A stretch of 64,000 nt of DNA from Arenibacter echinorum. GTDB taxonomy: Bacteria; Bacteroidota; Bacteroidia; Flavobacteriales; Flavobacteriaceae. Position numbers and translations under genes: made by a program. Shown piece after piece: positions 1 to 8,157 of this stretch (positions are counted from its first letter, which is position 1; the number at the start of each line of letters is the position of its first letter). The stretch spans positions 424,955 through 488,954 of the forward strand of contig NZ_QLLN01000003.1 in NCBI RefSeq assembly GCF_003259375.1, in the 5' to 3' direction. The notes under the pieces are model-generated. The model was given only the letters and a program-made list of their open reading frames with translations. It made no database searches and was not told the DNA's origin.

Positions 1-1
1 T

Positions 2-1525
2 GAAAAATACGGTTATCATTTGGCAGGAGTACCTTTTCCTTTATTGGGACATGACCGAAAGTTAGCCTACGGACTTACCATGTTCGAAAACGATGATATT
101 GATTTTTACTATGAGGAGGAGAAACCAAATGACAGTAGCTTCTACAAGACCAGTGCGGGGTGGAAAAAATATGAACTGGTCACCAAAACTATAAAGGTGA
201 AAGGGGAAGACGACCTTAATTTTACCTTTAAGAAAACCCATCATGGTCCCATTCTTAATGGAATTGCCGATCAGGTAATAGATCAGCGCCCAATAGCCAT
301 GTCCTGGATCTACACCAAATTGGAAAATAAGGTAATGGATGCCCTTTATGGCATGTCTCACGCCCAAAATTTATCGGAATTCAAAAAAGCCCTGCCGGAT
401 ATTCATGCCCCGGGATTAAATATTATGTACGGCGATGCCGTGGGCAATGTGGGGTGGTTTGCAACAGCTAAACTTTATCAAATGCCGGATAGTACCAATA
501 CCAAGTTTATTTTGGAAGGTAGTACCGGAAAGGATGAACCCGTTCGTTATTTGGACTTTACCGAAAACCCCATAGCTATTAATCCCTCTTGGAATTATGT
601 GTATTCCGCTAACAATCAGCCAGATTCCATCAACGGAAAATTTTACCCTGGATATTACTTGCCAGAGAATAGGGCAAAAAGGATCGTTACACTTTTAGAA
701 CCGAAAAATGACTGGGACAGGGATGCGGTACAGGAAATGTTATTGGATGCTACTTCCGGTGTAAATGCCAAGGTGGTAACCAACTTGGCCAAAAGCATAG
801 AAGTAAAGGAAATGACCAAGGCACAGATTAGCGTCTTGGACAAAATGAATGTTTGGGATGGCAACAGTCAACTACAGCAAATAGAACCTACGGTTTATCA
901 CCGTTGGATCTATTTCTTACTAAAAAATACGTTCGAAGACGAATTGGGAACCCAAATGTTCCAACAAATGTTAGACACCCATTTCCACAAACGGCTTATA
1001 GCGCCAATGGCCGCTAAAGATAATTCCGTTTGGTGGGACGATGTAAACACCACCGATAGTGTAGAAACAAAAAATGACAGGGTAAACCTCTCGTTTAGAC
1101 AAGCATTTCAGTCTTTGGAGGAAGATTTTGGCGAAGACCCGAACAAATGGACATGGGATAAGGTACACACTTTGGAACATGGACATCCCATAGGACAGAT
1201 CAATGCACTTAGATCATTTTTTAATGTTGGTCCCTTCCCCGTTTCAGGAACTAGGGAGGTAATCAATAATATGTACTTTAAATATGATGACACCGGCTTA
1301 TACCCGGCAACTTCAGGTCCCTCTACAAGACGGGTAATTGATTTTTCCGATATTGAAAATAGCACCAGTATACTACCAACAGGGCAGTCCGGGAATCCTT
1401 TCAGTGAACATTATGAAGATCAGGCCGAAATGTACAATCAGGGCAAATTTCGAAAAATGATGATGAACAGGGAGGAAATCATTAAAACCCAGGAGTCCCT
1501 ATTGATCTTTGAGCCTAAAAAGTGA
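2..1525 (+). CDS. Penicillin acylase family protein, C-terminal part (5' end outside the window)
   Basis: The reading frame is open from the first bases of the window, so the true start lies upstream and only about 507 residues are visible. The family consists of secreted N-terminal nucleophile (Ntn) amidohydrolases that cleave side-chain amides such as acyl-homoserine lactones or beta-lactam side chains after self-processing into two chains. The stretch GVPFPLLGHDRKLAYGLT is the characteristic beta-chain segment just after the nucleophile region, and the HGHPIGQ and GTREVINN regions near the end are also typical of the family. The catalytic serine is expected upstream of the window, so activity cannot be judged. 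A TTG at position 20 is inside the gene and is not a plausible start. Followed by a repeat-bearing gap. Family assignment is firm; the substrate is unknown. Confidence 0.85.
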   Translation, partial: EKYGYHLAGVPFPLLGHDRKLAYGLTMFENDDIDFYYEEEKPNDSSFYKTSAGWKKYELVTKTIKVKGEDDLNFTFKKTHHGPILNGIADQVIDQRPIAMSWIYTKLENKVMDALYGMSHAQNLSEFKKALPDIHAPGLNIMYGDAVGNVGWFATAKLYQMPDSTNTKFILEGSTGKDEPVRYLDFTENPIAINPSWNYVYSANNQPDSINGKFYPGYYLPENRAKRIVTLLEPKNDWDRDAVQEMLLDATSGVNAKVVTNLAKSIEVKEMTKAQISVLDKMNVWDGNSQLQQIEPTVYHRWIYFLLKNTFEDELGTQMFQQMLDTHFHKRLIAPMAAKDNSVWWDDVNTTDSVETKNDRVNLSFRQAFQSLEEDFGEDPNKWTWDKVHTLEHGHPIGQINALRSFFNVGPFPVSGTREVINNMYFKYDDTGLYPATSGPSTRRVIDFSDIENSTSILPTGQSGNPFSEHYEDQAEMYNQGKFRKMMMNREEIIKTQESLLIFEPKK

Positions 1526-1982
1526 TTTATATGTTGCAGTGGCTATTTGATGGTGTAATTATCAGTGAGCGGTTGGCAGTGGCATGTTCAAGGTTCAAGG
1601 TTCAAGGTTCAAGGTTTAAGGTTTAAGGTTCAAAAAAAAGTTGACAGTGGCAGTTCGCAGTGGGTATCCAAGTATACCAAAAAGGCTTTTGCTACTGTGA
1701 ACAAAGTAAAATTGAAAATGCAAGAGGTGGCTTCGACGAAGGAGAAGGCGTAAGGGGTCGCAAGACCCAAAGAGGATATGAAACCCAGGTCTTTATCAAT
1801 TCTTCACTTCGAGCGGTTTTTAAACGGAATGGCACAATAAAATTGTTTTAGTAATTAGACGGCCTTGAAAAATATTCTAAAAAAATTCCACAGTTAATCC
1901 ATCATAATCCTCTATAAATTACCACATTGGCTATACTGTAAATTTATTTTATTTGTTTACATTTAAGACAAATAACAAGTAA
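1526..1982. other. Gene-free gap with heptamer repeat and degenerate repeat DNA
   Basis: This 457-base gap separates the acylase gene from comM. Its left half is built of low-complexity units: a heptamer array (listed separately) followed by cagtggcagttcgcagtggg, a degenerate CAGTGG-type repeat. Around 1755-1768 there is a small GGGTC-GCAA-GACCC hairpin. Open frames of 62-63 codons over this stretch read as repetitive peptide (FKVQ-type units) and are not believable genes. The last 120 bases are plain AT-rich DNA in which the comM promoter should lie, but I see no clear TTTG / TAnnTTTG pair. Confidence 0.6.
1586..1634 (+). repeat. Tandem heptamer repeat (GTTCAAG)n
   Basis: Four perfect GTTCAAG units (1586-1613), two GTTTAAG variants (1614-1627) and a final GTTCAAA (1628-1634) lie head to tail. 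Heptamer arrays of this kind are scattered between genes in Bacteroidota. The period of seven rules out a coding function, because the frame rotates every unit. A degraded single copy of the same motif can be read on the minus strand near 10480-10500. Confidence 0.9.
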
Positions 1983-3518
1983 ATGCTTACAAAAGTTTAT
2001 GGTAGTGCGGTTTTTGGGGTAGAAGCTACGACCATCACCGTTGAAGTAAATATCGATAAAGGCATCGGATACCATTTAGTAGGTCTGCCAGATAATGCTA
2101 TAAAAGAGAGTAATTACCGTATAGCCGCTGCACTACAGAACAATGGCTACAAAATTCCAGGAAAAAAAATCACCATCAATATGGCACCTGCCGATCTTCG
2201 CAAAGAAGGTTCGGCCTACGACCTTACCCTGGCTTTGGGTATTCTGGCCGCCTCCAATCAGATTAAATCGGAATCCATAGAAAAGTACATTATCATGGGC
2301 GAGCTTTCCTTGGATGGAGGTATGCAACCCATAAAAGGAGCCTTGCCCATAGCCATTAAGGCCAAAGAGGAAGGTTTTAAAGGCTTTATATTGCCAAAAG
2401 ATAATGCTCGGGAAGCAGCTATAGTAGATGATTTGGAGGTATATGGCATAGACAATATAAAAGAGGTGATAGATTTCTTTGACAAGGATATTCCCCTGAC
2501 CCAAACAATTATTGACACTAAAGAAGAATTTTATAAAAGCCTGGATTTCCCTGAATTCGATTTTTCGGATGTTAAAGGACAGGAGAGCATAAAGCGTTGT
2601 ATGGAAATCGCCGCTGCCGGCGGACATAATATTATCTTAATTGGTCCCCCGGGTGCGGGAAAGACCATGTTGGCCAAACGTTTGCCTTCCATTTTGCCGC
2701 CCATGACCTTGCACGAAGCCTTGGAGACTACCAAAATTCACTCTGTAGTGGGGAAGATCAAGAATATGGGACTAATGAACCAAAGGCCGTTTCGAAGTCC
2801 CCATCACACTATTTCGGACGTCGCCCTTGTAGGCGGAGGAGCCTATCCCCAACCAGGGGAAATATCCTTGTCCCATAACGGAGTCTTGTTTTTGGATGAA
2901 CTGCCCGAGTTTAAACGGGGCGTACTGGAGGTAATGCGTCAACCCTTGGAGGACAGGGAAGTGACCATCTCCAGAGCACGATTTACGGTAACCTATCCCA
3001 GTAGTTTTATGTTGGTGGCCAGTATGAATCCAAGCCCGGGAGGCTATTTTAATGACCCCGATGCCCCTGTGACCTCTTCGCCGGCGGAGATGCAACGCTA
3101 TTTGAGCAAGATTTCAGGGCCGTTGCTGGACCGAATCGATATCCACATAGAAGTTACCCCGGTACCATTTGAAAAGCTGTCAGAGGAACGCAAAGGAGAA
3201 GGTAGTGTAAAAATCAGAAAGCGCGTTACTACCGCCAGGGAAATACAGACCCAACGCTTTGAAGAAATTGAGAACGTACATTACAATGCCCAAATGAATA
3301 CCAAGCACATACGTAAATATTGTAAGATGGACGACCCTTCCAAAGAGCTGTTGAAAAATGCCATGGAACGATTGAATCTTTCTGCGCGGGCCTATGACCG
3401 AATCCTGAAAGTAGCAAGAACGATCGCAGATCTAGAAAATGCCACGGATGTAAGCGGAAATCACATTGGCGAAGCCATTCAATACCGTAGTTTGGACCGT
3501 GAAGGCTGGTTGGGGTAA
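1983..3518 (+). CDS. comM: YifB/ComM-family AAA+ ATPase (Mg-chelatase-like)
   Basis: 511 residues, the usual length for the family. ComM is a cytoplasmic hexameric AAA+ helicase that promotes branch migration when incoming single-stranded DNA recombines during natural transformation; it occurs widely also in bacteria not known to be competent. The N-terminal ChlI-like domain (residues 1-165, starting MLTKVYGSAVFGVEA) precedes the ATPase with Walker A GPPGAGKT at 221-228 and Walker B GVLFLDELPEF at 300-310; a C-terminal Mg-chelatase-like domain (about 410-505) ends the protein. The ATG fits the conserved N-terminus exactly. It stands alone, with its own upstream gap. Orthologue-level assignment is confident; a role in transformation in this organism is inference. 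Confidence 0.95.
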   Translation: MLTKVYGSAVFGVEATTITVEVNIDKGIGYHLVGLPDNAIKESNYRIAAALQNNGYKIPGKKITINMAPADLRKEGSAYDLTLALGILAASNQIKSESIEKYIIMGELSLDGGMQPIKGALPIAIKAKEEGFKGFILPKDNAREAAIVDDLEVYGIDNIKEVIDFFDKDIPLTQTIIDTKEEFYKSLDFPEFDFSDVKGQESIKRCMEIAAAGGHNIILIGPPGAGKTMLAKRLPSILPPMTLHEALETTKIHSVVGKIKNMGLMNQRPFRSPHHTISDVALVGGGAYPQPGEISLSHNGVLFLDELPEFKRGVLEVMRQPLEDREVTISRARFTVTYPSSFMLVASMNPSPGGYFNDPDAPVTSSPAEMQRYLSKISGPLLDRIDIHIEVTPVPFEKLSEERKGEGSVKIRKRVTTAREIQTQRFEEIENVHYNAQMNTKHIRKYCKMDDPSKELLKNAMERLNLSARAYDRILKVARTIADLENATDVSGNHIGEAIQYRSLDREGWLG

Positions 3519-3571
3519 GCCAGACATATTTTTAACTAATTACACCATAACAGATAACCACTATTCGCATT

Positions 3572-5125
3572 ATGAAAATTCATTCTAAAATTCTAATCAC
3601 AGCTTTCTTATTAGTAGGATTCACGGCATTAAGTCAAACAAAATCAATAGCACTTGCCAAAATTAATACAGAAGGTTTTCAGAAATCCCAAGTTATGAGC
3701 CTAATCGGCGACCTTTCAGATGTTTACGGCCCTCGGCTAACAGGAACAAATAAATATTATACAGCAGCAGAATGGGCAAAGAAGACCATGGAAAATTGGG
3801 GAGCAGACAAGGTTTATTTCGAAAATTACTGTAATGATTGTATGGGTTGGGAAGTAAAATCCTTTAATGTAGAAATGACAGCACCTGCTTATATGAAAAT
3901 ACAGGCCTATCCCTATGCCTGGACAGAAAGCTCCAATGGTGTCCAAATAGGCGATTTAATTTGGATAGAAAGTCATACCGATTTAGAAAATGTAAAAAGC
4001 CAATGGAGCGGAAAATTAAAAGGAAAGACCATACTCATAGGTTCTGCTCCAGAACAAAATATGTTATTCGATGCACTTTCAACAAGATTTACTGAAGACC
4101 AAATTGAAGAAGCTGAAAAATCAATTGTCCCTGCCCCAAGCAACCCTTTAGGGCCAACTGCCGGTGATTTGAATTTAATTGAAGATTTAGAAGTAATATT
4201 CAACAGTTTCATGAGAAAGGACGATGCTTTTTTTGCTTTTTTAAAAGCAGAAGGGGCCTTAAGTATTTTAAGAACTACGCCTTTTTATCCAGGTATTGTT
4301 CATCCAAGTGGTACTTATAACTATAAAGAAGGTCATGTAAAATCGGTTCCATATTTCGCTATTTCACCTGAAAGTTTCGGAAAATTAAAACGCTTAATAG
4401 ATAGGGAAATCAATCCGAAAATTAAATTCCATTTAGATTCCGAGCTTTATTTAAAACCTGAAAATAATGTAAACATTATAGCGGAGATTAGCGGTTCAGA
4501 TCCAAAATTGAAAGACGAAGTGGTTATGATAGGGGCACATTTTGATTCTTGGCACCCAGCATCTGGAGCAACGGATAATGGAGCCGGGTCGGCAGTCATG
4601 ATGGAAGTGATGCGAATAATAAAAGCAACCGGATTAAAACCAAAACGAACTATTAGAATGGCACTTTGGGGAGGCGAGGAGCAAGGGTATTTAGGTTCTA
4701 TGGCCTATGCTGAAAAGCACTATGGAAAAGTAAAGGATAAGAATAGAAAGAAAGAGGTCGAAAAAATTTCGGCCTATATAAATATGGATAACGGTGCTGG
4801 ACAAATGCGAGGAATTTATTTACAGGGAAACGAAGCCGTAAAACCCATTTTTGAAGAAATGTTGGCCCCTTATGAGTATTTGGATGTGAACAATCTAACC
4901 ATTCAAAACACCAATTTTACCGATCATGATGTTTTTGATTATTACAAGATTCCAGGATTTCAGATAATTCAGGATAAGCTAAACTATAGTACTGTAACAC
5001 ATCACACCAATTTAGATGCTTTGGAATATGTACCGGAACGCGATATGATGATCAATGCCACCGTAATTGCAGCGCTGGTTTATCAAATTGCGGAACTGAA
5101 TTCCCGTTTGCCTAGAGAGGATTAA
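3572..5125 (+). CDS. Secreted M28 family metallopeptidase
   Basis: 517 residues with a Sec signal peptide (about residues 1-22, MKIHSKILITAFLLVGFTAL). M28 peptidases are di-zinc aminopeptidases or carboxypeptidases acting outside the cytoplasm. The zinc site is complete: GAHFDSWHPASGATDNGAG gives His323 and Asp335, WGGEEQG gives the catalytic Glu369 and ligand Glu370, YINMDNG gives Asp406, and THHTNLD gives the last histidine near 478. The region between about 120 and 290 is the protease-associated insertion seen in longer members. It begins 53 bases after comM but has no functional link to it. Likely role: trimming of imported or periplasmic peptides; specificity cannot be read from sequence. 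Confidence 0.93.
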   Translation: MKIHSKILITAFLLVGFTALSQTKSIALAKINTEGFQKSQVMSLIGDLSDVYGPRLTGTNKYYTAAEWAKKTMENWGADKVYFENYCNDCMGWEVKSFNVEMTAPAYMKIQAYPYAWTESSNGVQIGDLIWIESHTDLENVKSQWSGKLKGKTILIGSAPEQNMLFDALSTRFTEDQIEEAEKSIVPAPSNPLGPTAGDLNLIEDLEVIFNSFMRKDDAFFAFLKAEGALSILRTTPFYPGIVHPSGTYNYKEGHVKSVPYFAISPESFGKLKRLIDREINPKIKFHLDSELYLKPENNVNIIAEISGSDPKLKDEVVMIGAHFDSWHPASGATDNGAGSAVMMEVMRIIKATGLKPKRTIRMALWGGEEQGYLGSMAYAEKHYGKVKDKNRKKEVEKISAYINMDNGAGQMRGIYLQGNEAVKPIFEEMLAPYEYLDVNNLTIQNTNFTDHDVFDYYKIPGFQIIQDKLNYSTVTHHTNLDALEYVPERDMMINATVIAALVYQIAELNSRLPRED

Positions 5126-5384
5126 AGGCTGTTTTCCCAATATAGTGCAAAATCACGAGACCCTGCGTAGCAGGGTTGTAGTGGAAATAGTTAAAGCATG
5201 ATGCTCTCATTAGTGTGGAAATAAATATGAACAGTGTAGCTGCCAAGGATTGCAATAGGGCACTAGCGTGACGCTTGCGCCAGCGGGGGCAATATGTAGT
5301 AAGCAGGAGCCTATTTATCCATATGCTAATAGTCTCTCGCCCAGCTAGGGGGCAGAATTTTTTATATCTTAAGCATAATATATG
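5126..5384. other. Intergenic stretch rich in short hairpins
   Basis: 259 bases without a credible gene. They contain a perfect ACCCTGC-gta-GCAGGGT hairpin (5160-5176) and, near 5264-5290, a G+C-rich patch with AGCGTGACGCT and GCGCCAGCGG that contrasts with the AT-rich surroundings. Neither is followed by a T-run, so they do not look like intrinsic terminators. The composition resembles short palindromic intergenic elements common in flavobacteria, but I cannot name the family. Confidence 0.4.
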
Positions 5385-6518
5385 CTATTGGTCTATCCTT
5401 TTTAATTCCTGCCATTTTAACTCGTTCATGTTATCATCAAAATTGGGATCATAACCTTGAAGTTGGGTGCCAATATATTCGCCATTATTGTTCATCCAAT
5501 ACTGATTGGCACCTTCGTCTACCTTATAGGTCTTACCAGTAGAAACATCCGCAACATTGATACGTTCGTACATAGCATCAATAAACTGCTCCTGATTTTT
5601 GTCACTTGCGGCATTACTGGCTTTCCAACCACTCATTATGGCATCATTGATGGCATTACTTTTATTCACAAATTGCCGCTGACTTTCTTCAAAAGACCGT
5701 TGATTTTGGGCCATTCTCGCGTTAAATGCCGCCCAATTTGCCCCCACCCGTTGCGCTTCCTCCTTATTGTAAGCCATGATGGGCTCCAAGTTATAGCGGG
5801 TATTGGCCAGACTAAATATATATTGCTTTTTTGCTGTTTCAAAATAGGAAGGCTCCGCCTCCAATCCCGCTGCTATATAGAACCAATTTTGCATGGATTG
5901 GGAAGTGCTTACGTTTAAATGTACTATGGTAAAATAGGAATTACCATTCTGCATTTTCCAATCAATACCATAAACTGCGACGTCCGAACGGCTGGGCATG
6001 GCCTTAAATAATTGATCCCAGTACCATTTATCCATTTTGGTTATTTCAGGGATTTCATAATACTTTACATATTGCAATCCATTACTATTTCCCCAAGGAA
6101 TAAAATCCTGTTGCATCAATTGTTCAATACCTGGCATCTGTCGCATTCGTTGTCCACTTTGGGAGTAGGCATATTGCAGATTTGGATCAAAATTGGCCAT
6201 AAAATTTTGAAGCGGAAAATATGTTATTTTTAAGCCACGGGGTCCTGTAATACCATCCACTCTTAAATTCCACAAAGCCGGCATGGGAAGTATTGAAGAA
6301 ACGCTTCCATTTGCGTCTATATTCTTTTTCATTTCCATTTTTTCCCAATACCCATTAGAAGTAACTTCTTTGTTTTTTACAACCGGCCTACTTTCAGAAT
6401 TATCAGTATTATCCGAATTATAAGACTCGGTATTATTTCCGGGATCTATAGTGCCATTTTGCTTACAGCTTACAAAACTCAATACTAATATCAACAGTAA
6501 CAAACAGTTGGTTTTCAT
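5385..6518 (-). CDS. Lipoprotein of unknown function
   Basis: 377 residues beginning MKTNCLLLLILVLSFVSCKQ; the hydrophobic stretch followed by FVSC is a lipoprotein signal with Cys18 as the lipidated residue, so the protein should sit on the periplasmic side of a membrane. A polar Asn/Ser-rich linker (20-45) precedes a folded part. The region 250-340 is Gln/Asn-rich with an amphipathic pattern (RMAQNQRSFEESQRQF) and may be helical; the C-terminus carries YWMNNNGEYIGT and YDPNF. I do not recognise a named domain. The gene is monocistronic and diverges from a relic ORF and the deiminase gene. Existence is well supported by length and signal peptide; function is unknown. Confidence 0.8.
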   Translation of the reverse strand: MKTNCLLLLILVLSFVSCKQNGTIDPGNNTESYNSDNTDNSESRPVVKNKEVTSNGYWEKMEMKKNIDANGSVSSILPMPALWNLRVDGITGPRGLKITYFPLQNFMANFDPNLQYAYSQSGQRMRQMPGIEQLMQQDFIPWGNSNGLQYVKYYEIPEITKMDKWYWDQLFKAMPSRSDVAVYGIDWKMQNGNSYFTIVHLNVSTSQSMQNWFYIAAGLEAEPSYFETAKKQYIFSLANTRYNLEPIMAYNKEEAQRVGANWAAFNARMAQNQRSFEESQRQFVNKSNAINDAIMSGWKASNAASDKNQEQFIDAMYERINVADVSTGKTYKVDEGANQYWMNNNGEYIGTQLQGYDPNFDDNMNELKWQELKRIDQ

Positions 6519-6576
6519 AATAAGAAACTTTTATAGGTCCGTTAACTAAAAATAATCAATTTTACTTATATATTTA

Positions 6577-6681
6577 GGGGGTGTTAAAAACTTTGTCCCG
6601 CTTGCGGCAAAGGGGAGCTTTTCAGATCCTGACTATTTCTTTACGGCCTTTATGGAACAATTTCAAAATGCTTTAAAATAG
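6577..6681 (+). pseudogene. Possible relic of a gene 3' end
   Basis: A plus-strand frame open from a TAA at 6553 to the TAG at 6679-6681 reads GGVKNFVPLAAKGSFSDPDY and continues FFTAFMEQFQNALK before the stop. The composition and the amphipathic end look like a genuine protein C-terminus rather than translated spacer, yet there is no start codon or upstream gene in that frame. The short CCGC-tt-GCGG hairpin at 6597-6607 falls inside it. It may be the remainder of a deleted gene; I cannot identify the parent family. Confidence 0.35.
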
Positions 6682-6745
6682 TAATAGGATCATGATGGTT
6701 GTGCCTATATTTATTTAAGTGTATAAACCCATAAAATGCGGTGGC

Positions 6746-8029
6746 ATGAAGTTAATTTTAAATAGCATTTTATTTTCAATGTTGATTCTTTCGTGTTCCT
6801 CCCCCGCGAAAACTGAACAAATACTAGTGGTAAATCAACCTGCCGAGTTCGAACCCCAAGAGGCGATTTGGCTAATATGGCCATCCACCGACCATAAGGA
6901 AGGAGAATCCGTAGAACAAGTATCCCTTGCCATTGTAGAATCTTTATTAGGGAATATAGATATAGTGATAACTTGCAAGGACAAAGAACTTTTGGCCCAT
7001 GCCAAAGACACCCTAAAAAAGTATTTTGGGGAATTGCCAAAACTTAAACTTCTGGAATTCCCCTCAATTGAGATCTGGGCACGGGACATGGGACCAATAT
7101 TCGTAGAGACCGATCAAAATACTTTGGCCATTGCCGATTTTAATTTTAATTCCTGGGGCTATTCCGATACTTTGAACATAGATACCAAAACAGAGGAATT
7201 ATATGATGAAAGGGTGGCAAAACGTTTTAATCTGCCTGTGATTTCGAGTGCCATGATCAGCGAAGGCGGAAATAGGGAAGTAAATGGAAGAGGTACGCTA
7301 ATTACCACAGAAGCCGTTGAAATGGACAGAAATCCGCATATGACCAAGGCCGAGATGGAGAGTGAATACAAAAGGCTCCTGGGTGTTAAGAAGATTATCT
7401 GGTTGAAGCAGGGTTTGGTGGAAGATGATCATACATTCCTTGGCCCGATAACCACTTTGGACGGACAAAATGCCTACACTGTAGTTACTACCAATGGTCA
7501 TGTTGATGAATTTGCCCGATTTGTAAATGATTCCACCATCCTAATGGCAAAGGTTGATAGCGTTGAATTTAACGATCCCATTGCTTGGGAAAACCATAAG
7601 CGAATGGAAGAGAATTACAAAATATTGTCGGGTGCTACGGATCAGGATGGCAATCCATTTACCATTATCAGAATGCCGCTTCCCGGAACTATTTTTTCAA
7701 CCATGAGTCCAGGGGATTATGTTTACGAGTACATTAAAACACTGGACTATACCAACGGAAGTACCTTTCCTAATGGAGAGCCCATAAAAGTCATGGCGGC
7801 ACTCAGCTACCTTAATTTCATTATAACCAATAAGGTGGTCATTGGACAGCGTTGTTGGAGGGAAGGCATGTCTAACGAGTTGAAACTAAAGGATGAAAAT
7901 GCTGCTCAGATTTTGCAATCCGTTTTTCCCGACCGAAAAATAGTCATGATCGATGCCCTTGCGGTCAATTTAGGAGGTGGTGGCATCCATTGCATCAGTA
8001 TGCACCAGCCGTTGTTTTCTTTCAATTAG
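6746..8029 (+). CDS. Peptidylarginine/agmatine deiminase family lipoprotein
   Basis: 427 residues from the ATG at 6746, chosen because it begins a lipoprotein signal (MKLILNSILFSMLILSCSS); a GTG nine codons earlier would spoil it. The protein belongs to the PAD_porph family of guanidine-modifying enzymes, which hydrolyse agmatine or peptidyl-arginine to the ureido product plus ammonia. Visible motifs: EAIWLIWPSTDH near the start, WARDMGP (substrate-binding Asp), SEGGNREVNGRGT, DDHTFLGPI with VDEFARF, and GGGGIHC with the catalytic Cys416 close to the end. A secreted or lipid-anchored location points away from cytoplasmic agmatine use and toward extracytoplasmic arginine residues, but that is inference. 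Monocistronic. Confidence 0.9.
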   Translation: MKLILNSILFSMLILSCSSPAKTEQILVVNQPAEFEPQEAIWLIWPSTDHKEGESVEQVSLAIVESLLGNIDIVITCKDKELLAHAKDTLKKYFGELPKLKLLEFPSIEIWARDMGPIFVETDQNTLAIADFNFNSWGYSDTLNIDTKTEELYDERVAKRFNLPVISSAMISEGGNREVNGRGTLITTEAVEMDRNPHMTKAEMESEYKRLLGVKKIIWLKQGLVEDDHTFLGPITTLDGQNAYTVVTTNGHVDEFARFVNDSTILMAKVDSVEFNDPIAWENHKRMEENYKILSGATDQDGNPFTIIRMPLPGTIFSTMSPGDYVYEYIKTLDYTNGSTFPNGEPIKVMAALSYLNFIITNKVVIGQRCWREGMSNELKLKDENAAQILQSVFPDRKIVMIDALAVNLGGGGIHCISMHQPLFSFN

Positions 8030-8090
8030 AGGTAATTATTGTTGAGCACAACAGGGAAAACATTACAATAATATCCACCTAGCCATTACG

Positions 8091-8115
8091 AACCTGCCTC
8101 TCGGCAGACAGGCTT
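8091..8115. repeat. Short palindromic element (CCTGCC...GGCAG type)
   Basis: CTGCC (8094-8098) and GGCAG (8103-8107) form a small stem followed by ACAGGC. Similar CCTGCC/GGCAGACAGGC palindromes occur repeatedly between genes in flavobacterial genomes. It lies between two convergent genes and could help end either transcript, although no T-run follows. Confidence 0.4.
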
Positions 8116-8157
8116 GAAGACTGAAAACCATTAGAGAGGCTTGCTCTAGCGGTGGTA

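Noticed and set aside
1565..1851. Two overlapping frames of 62-63 codons
   Set aside because: They translate the heptamer array and neighbouring repeat DNA into FKVQ-type units; period-seven repeats cannot be coding.
2133..2627. Long minus-strand frame inside comM and similar long antisense frames (for example 51157-51639, 37693-38316, 5457-5918)
   Set aside because: They are antisense shadows of well-supported genes and show no domain or signal features of their own.
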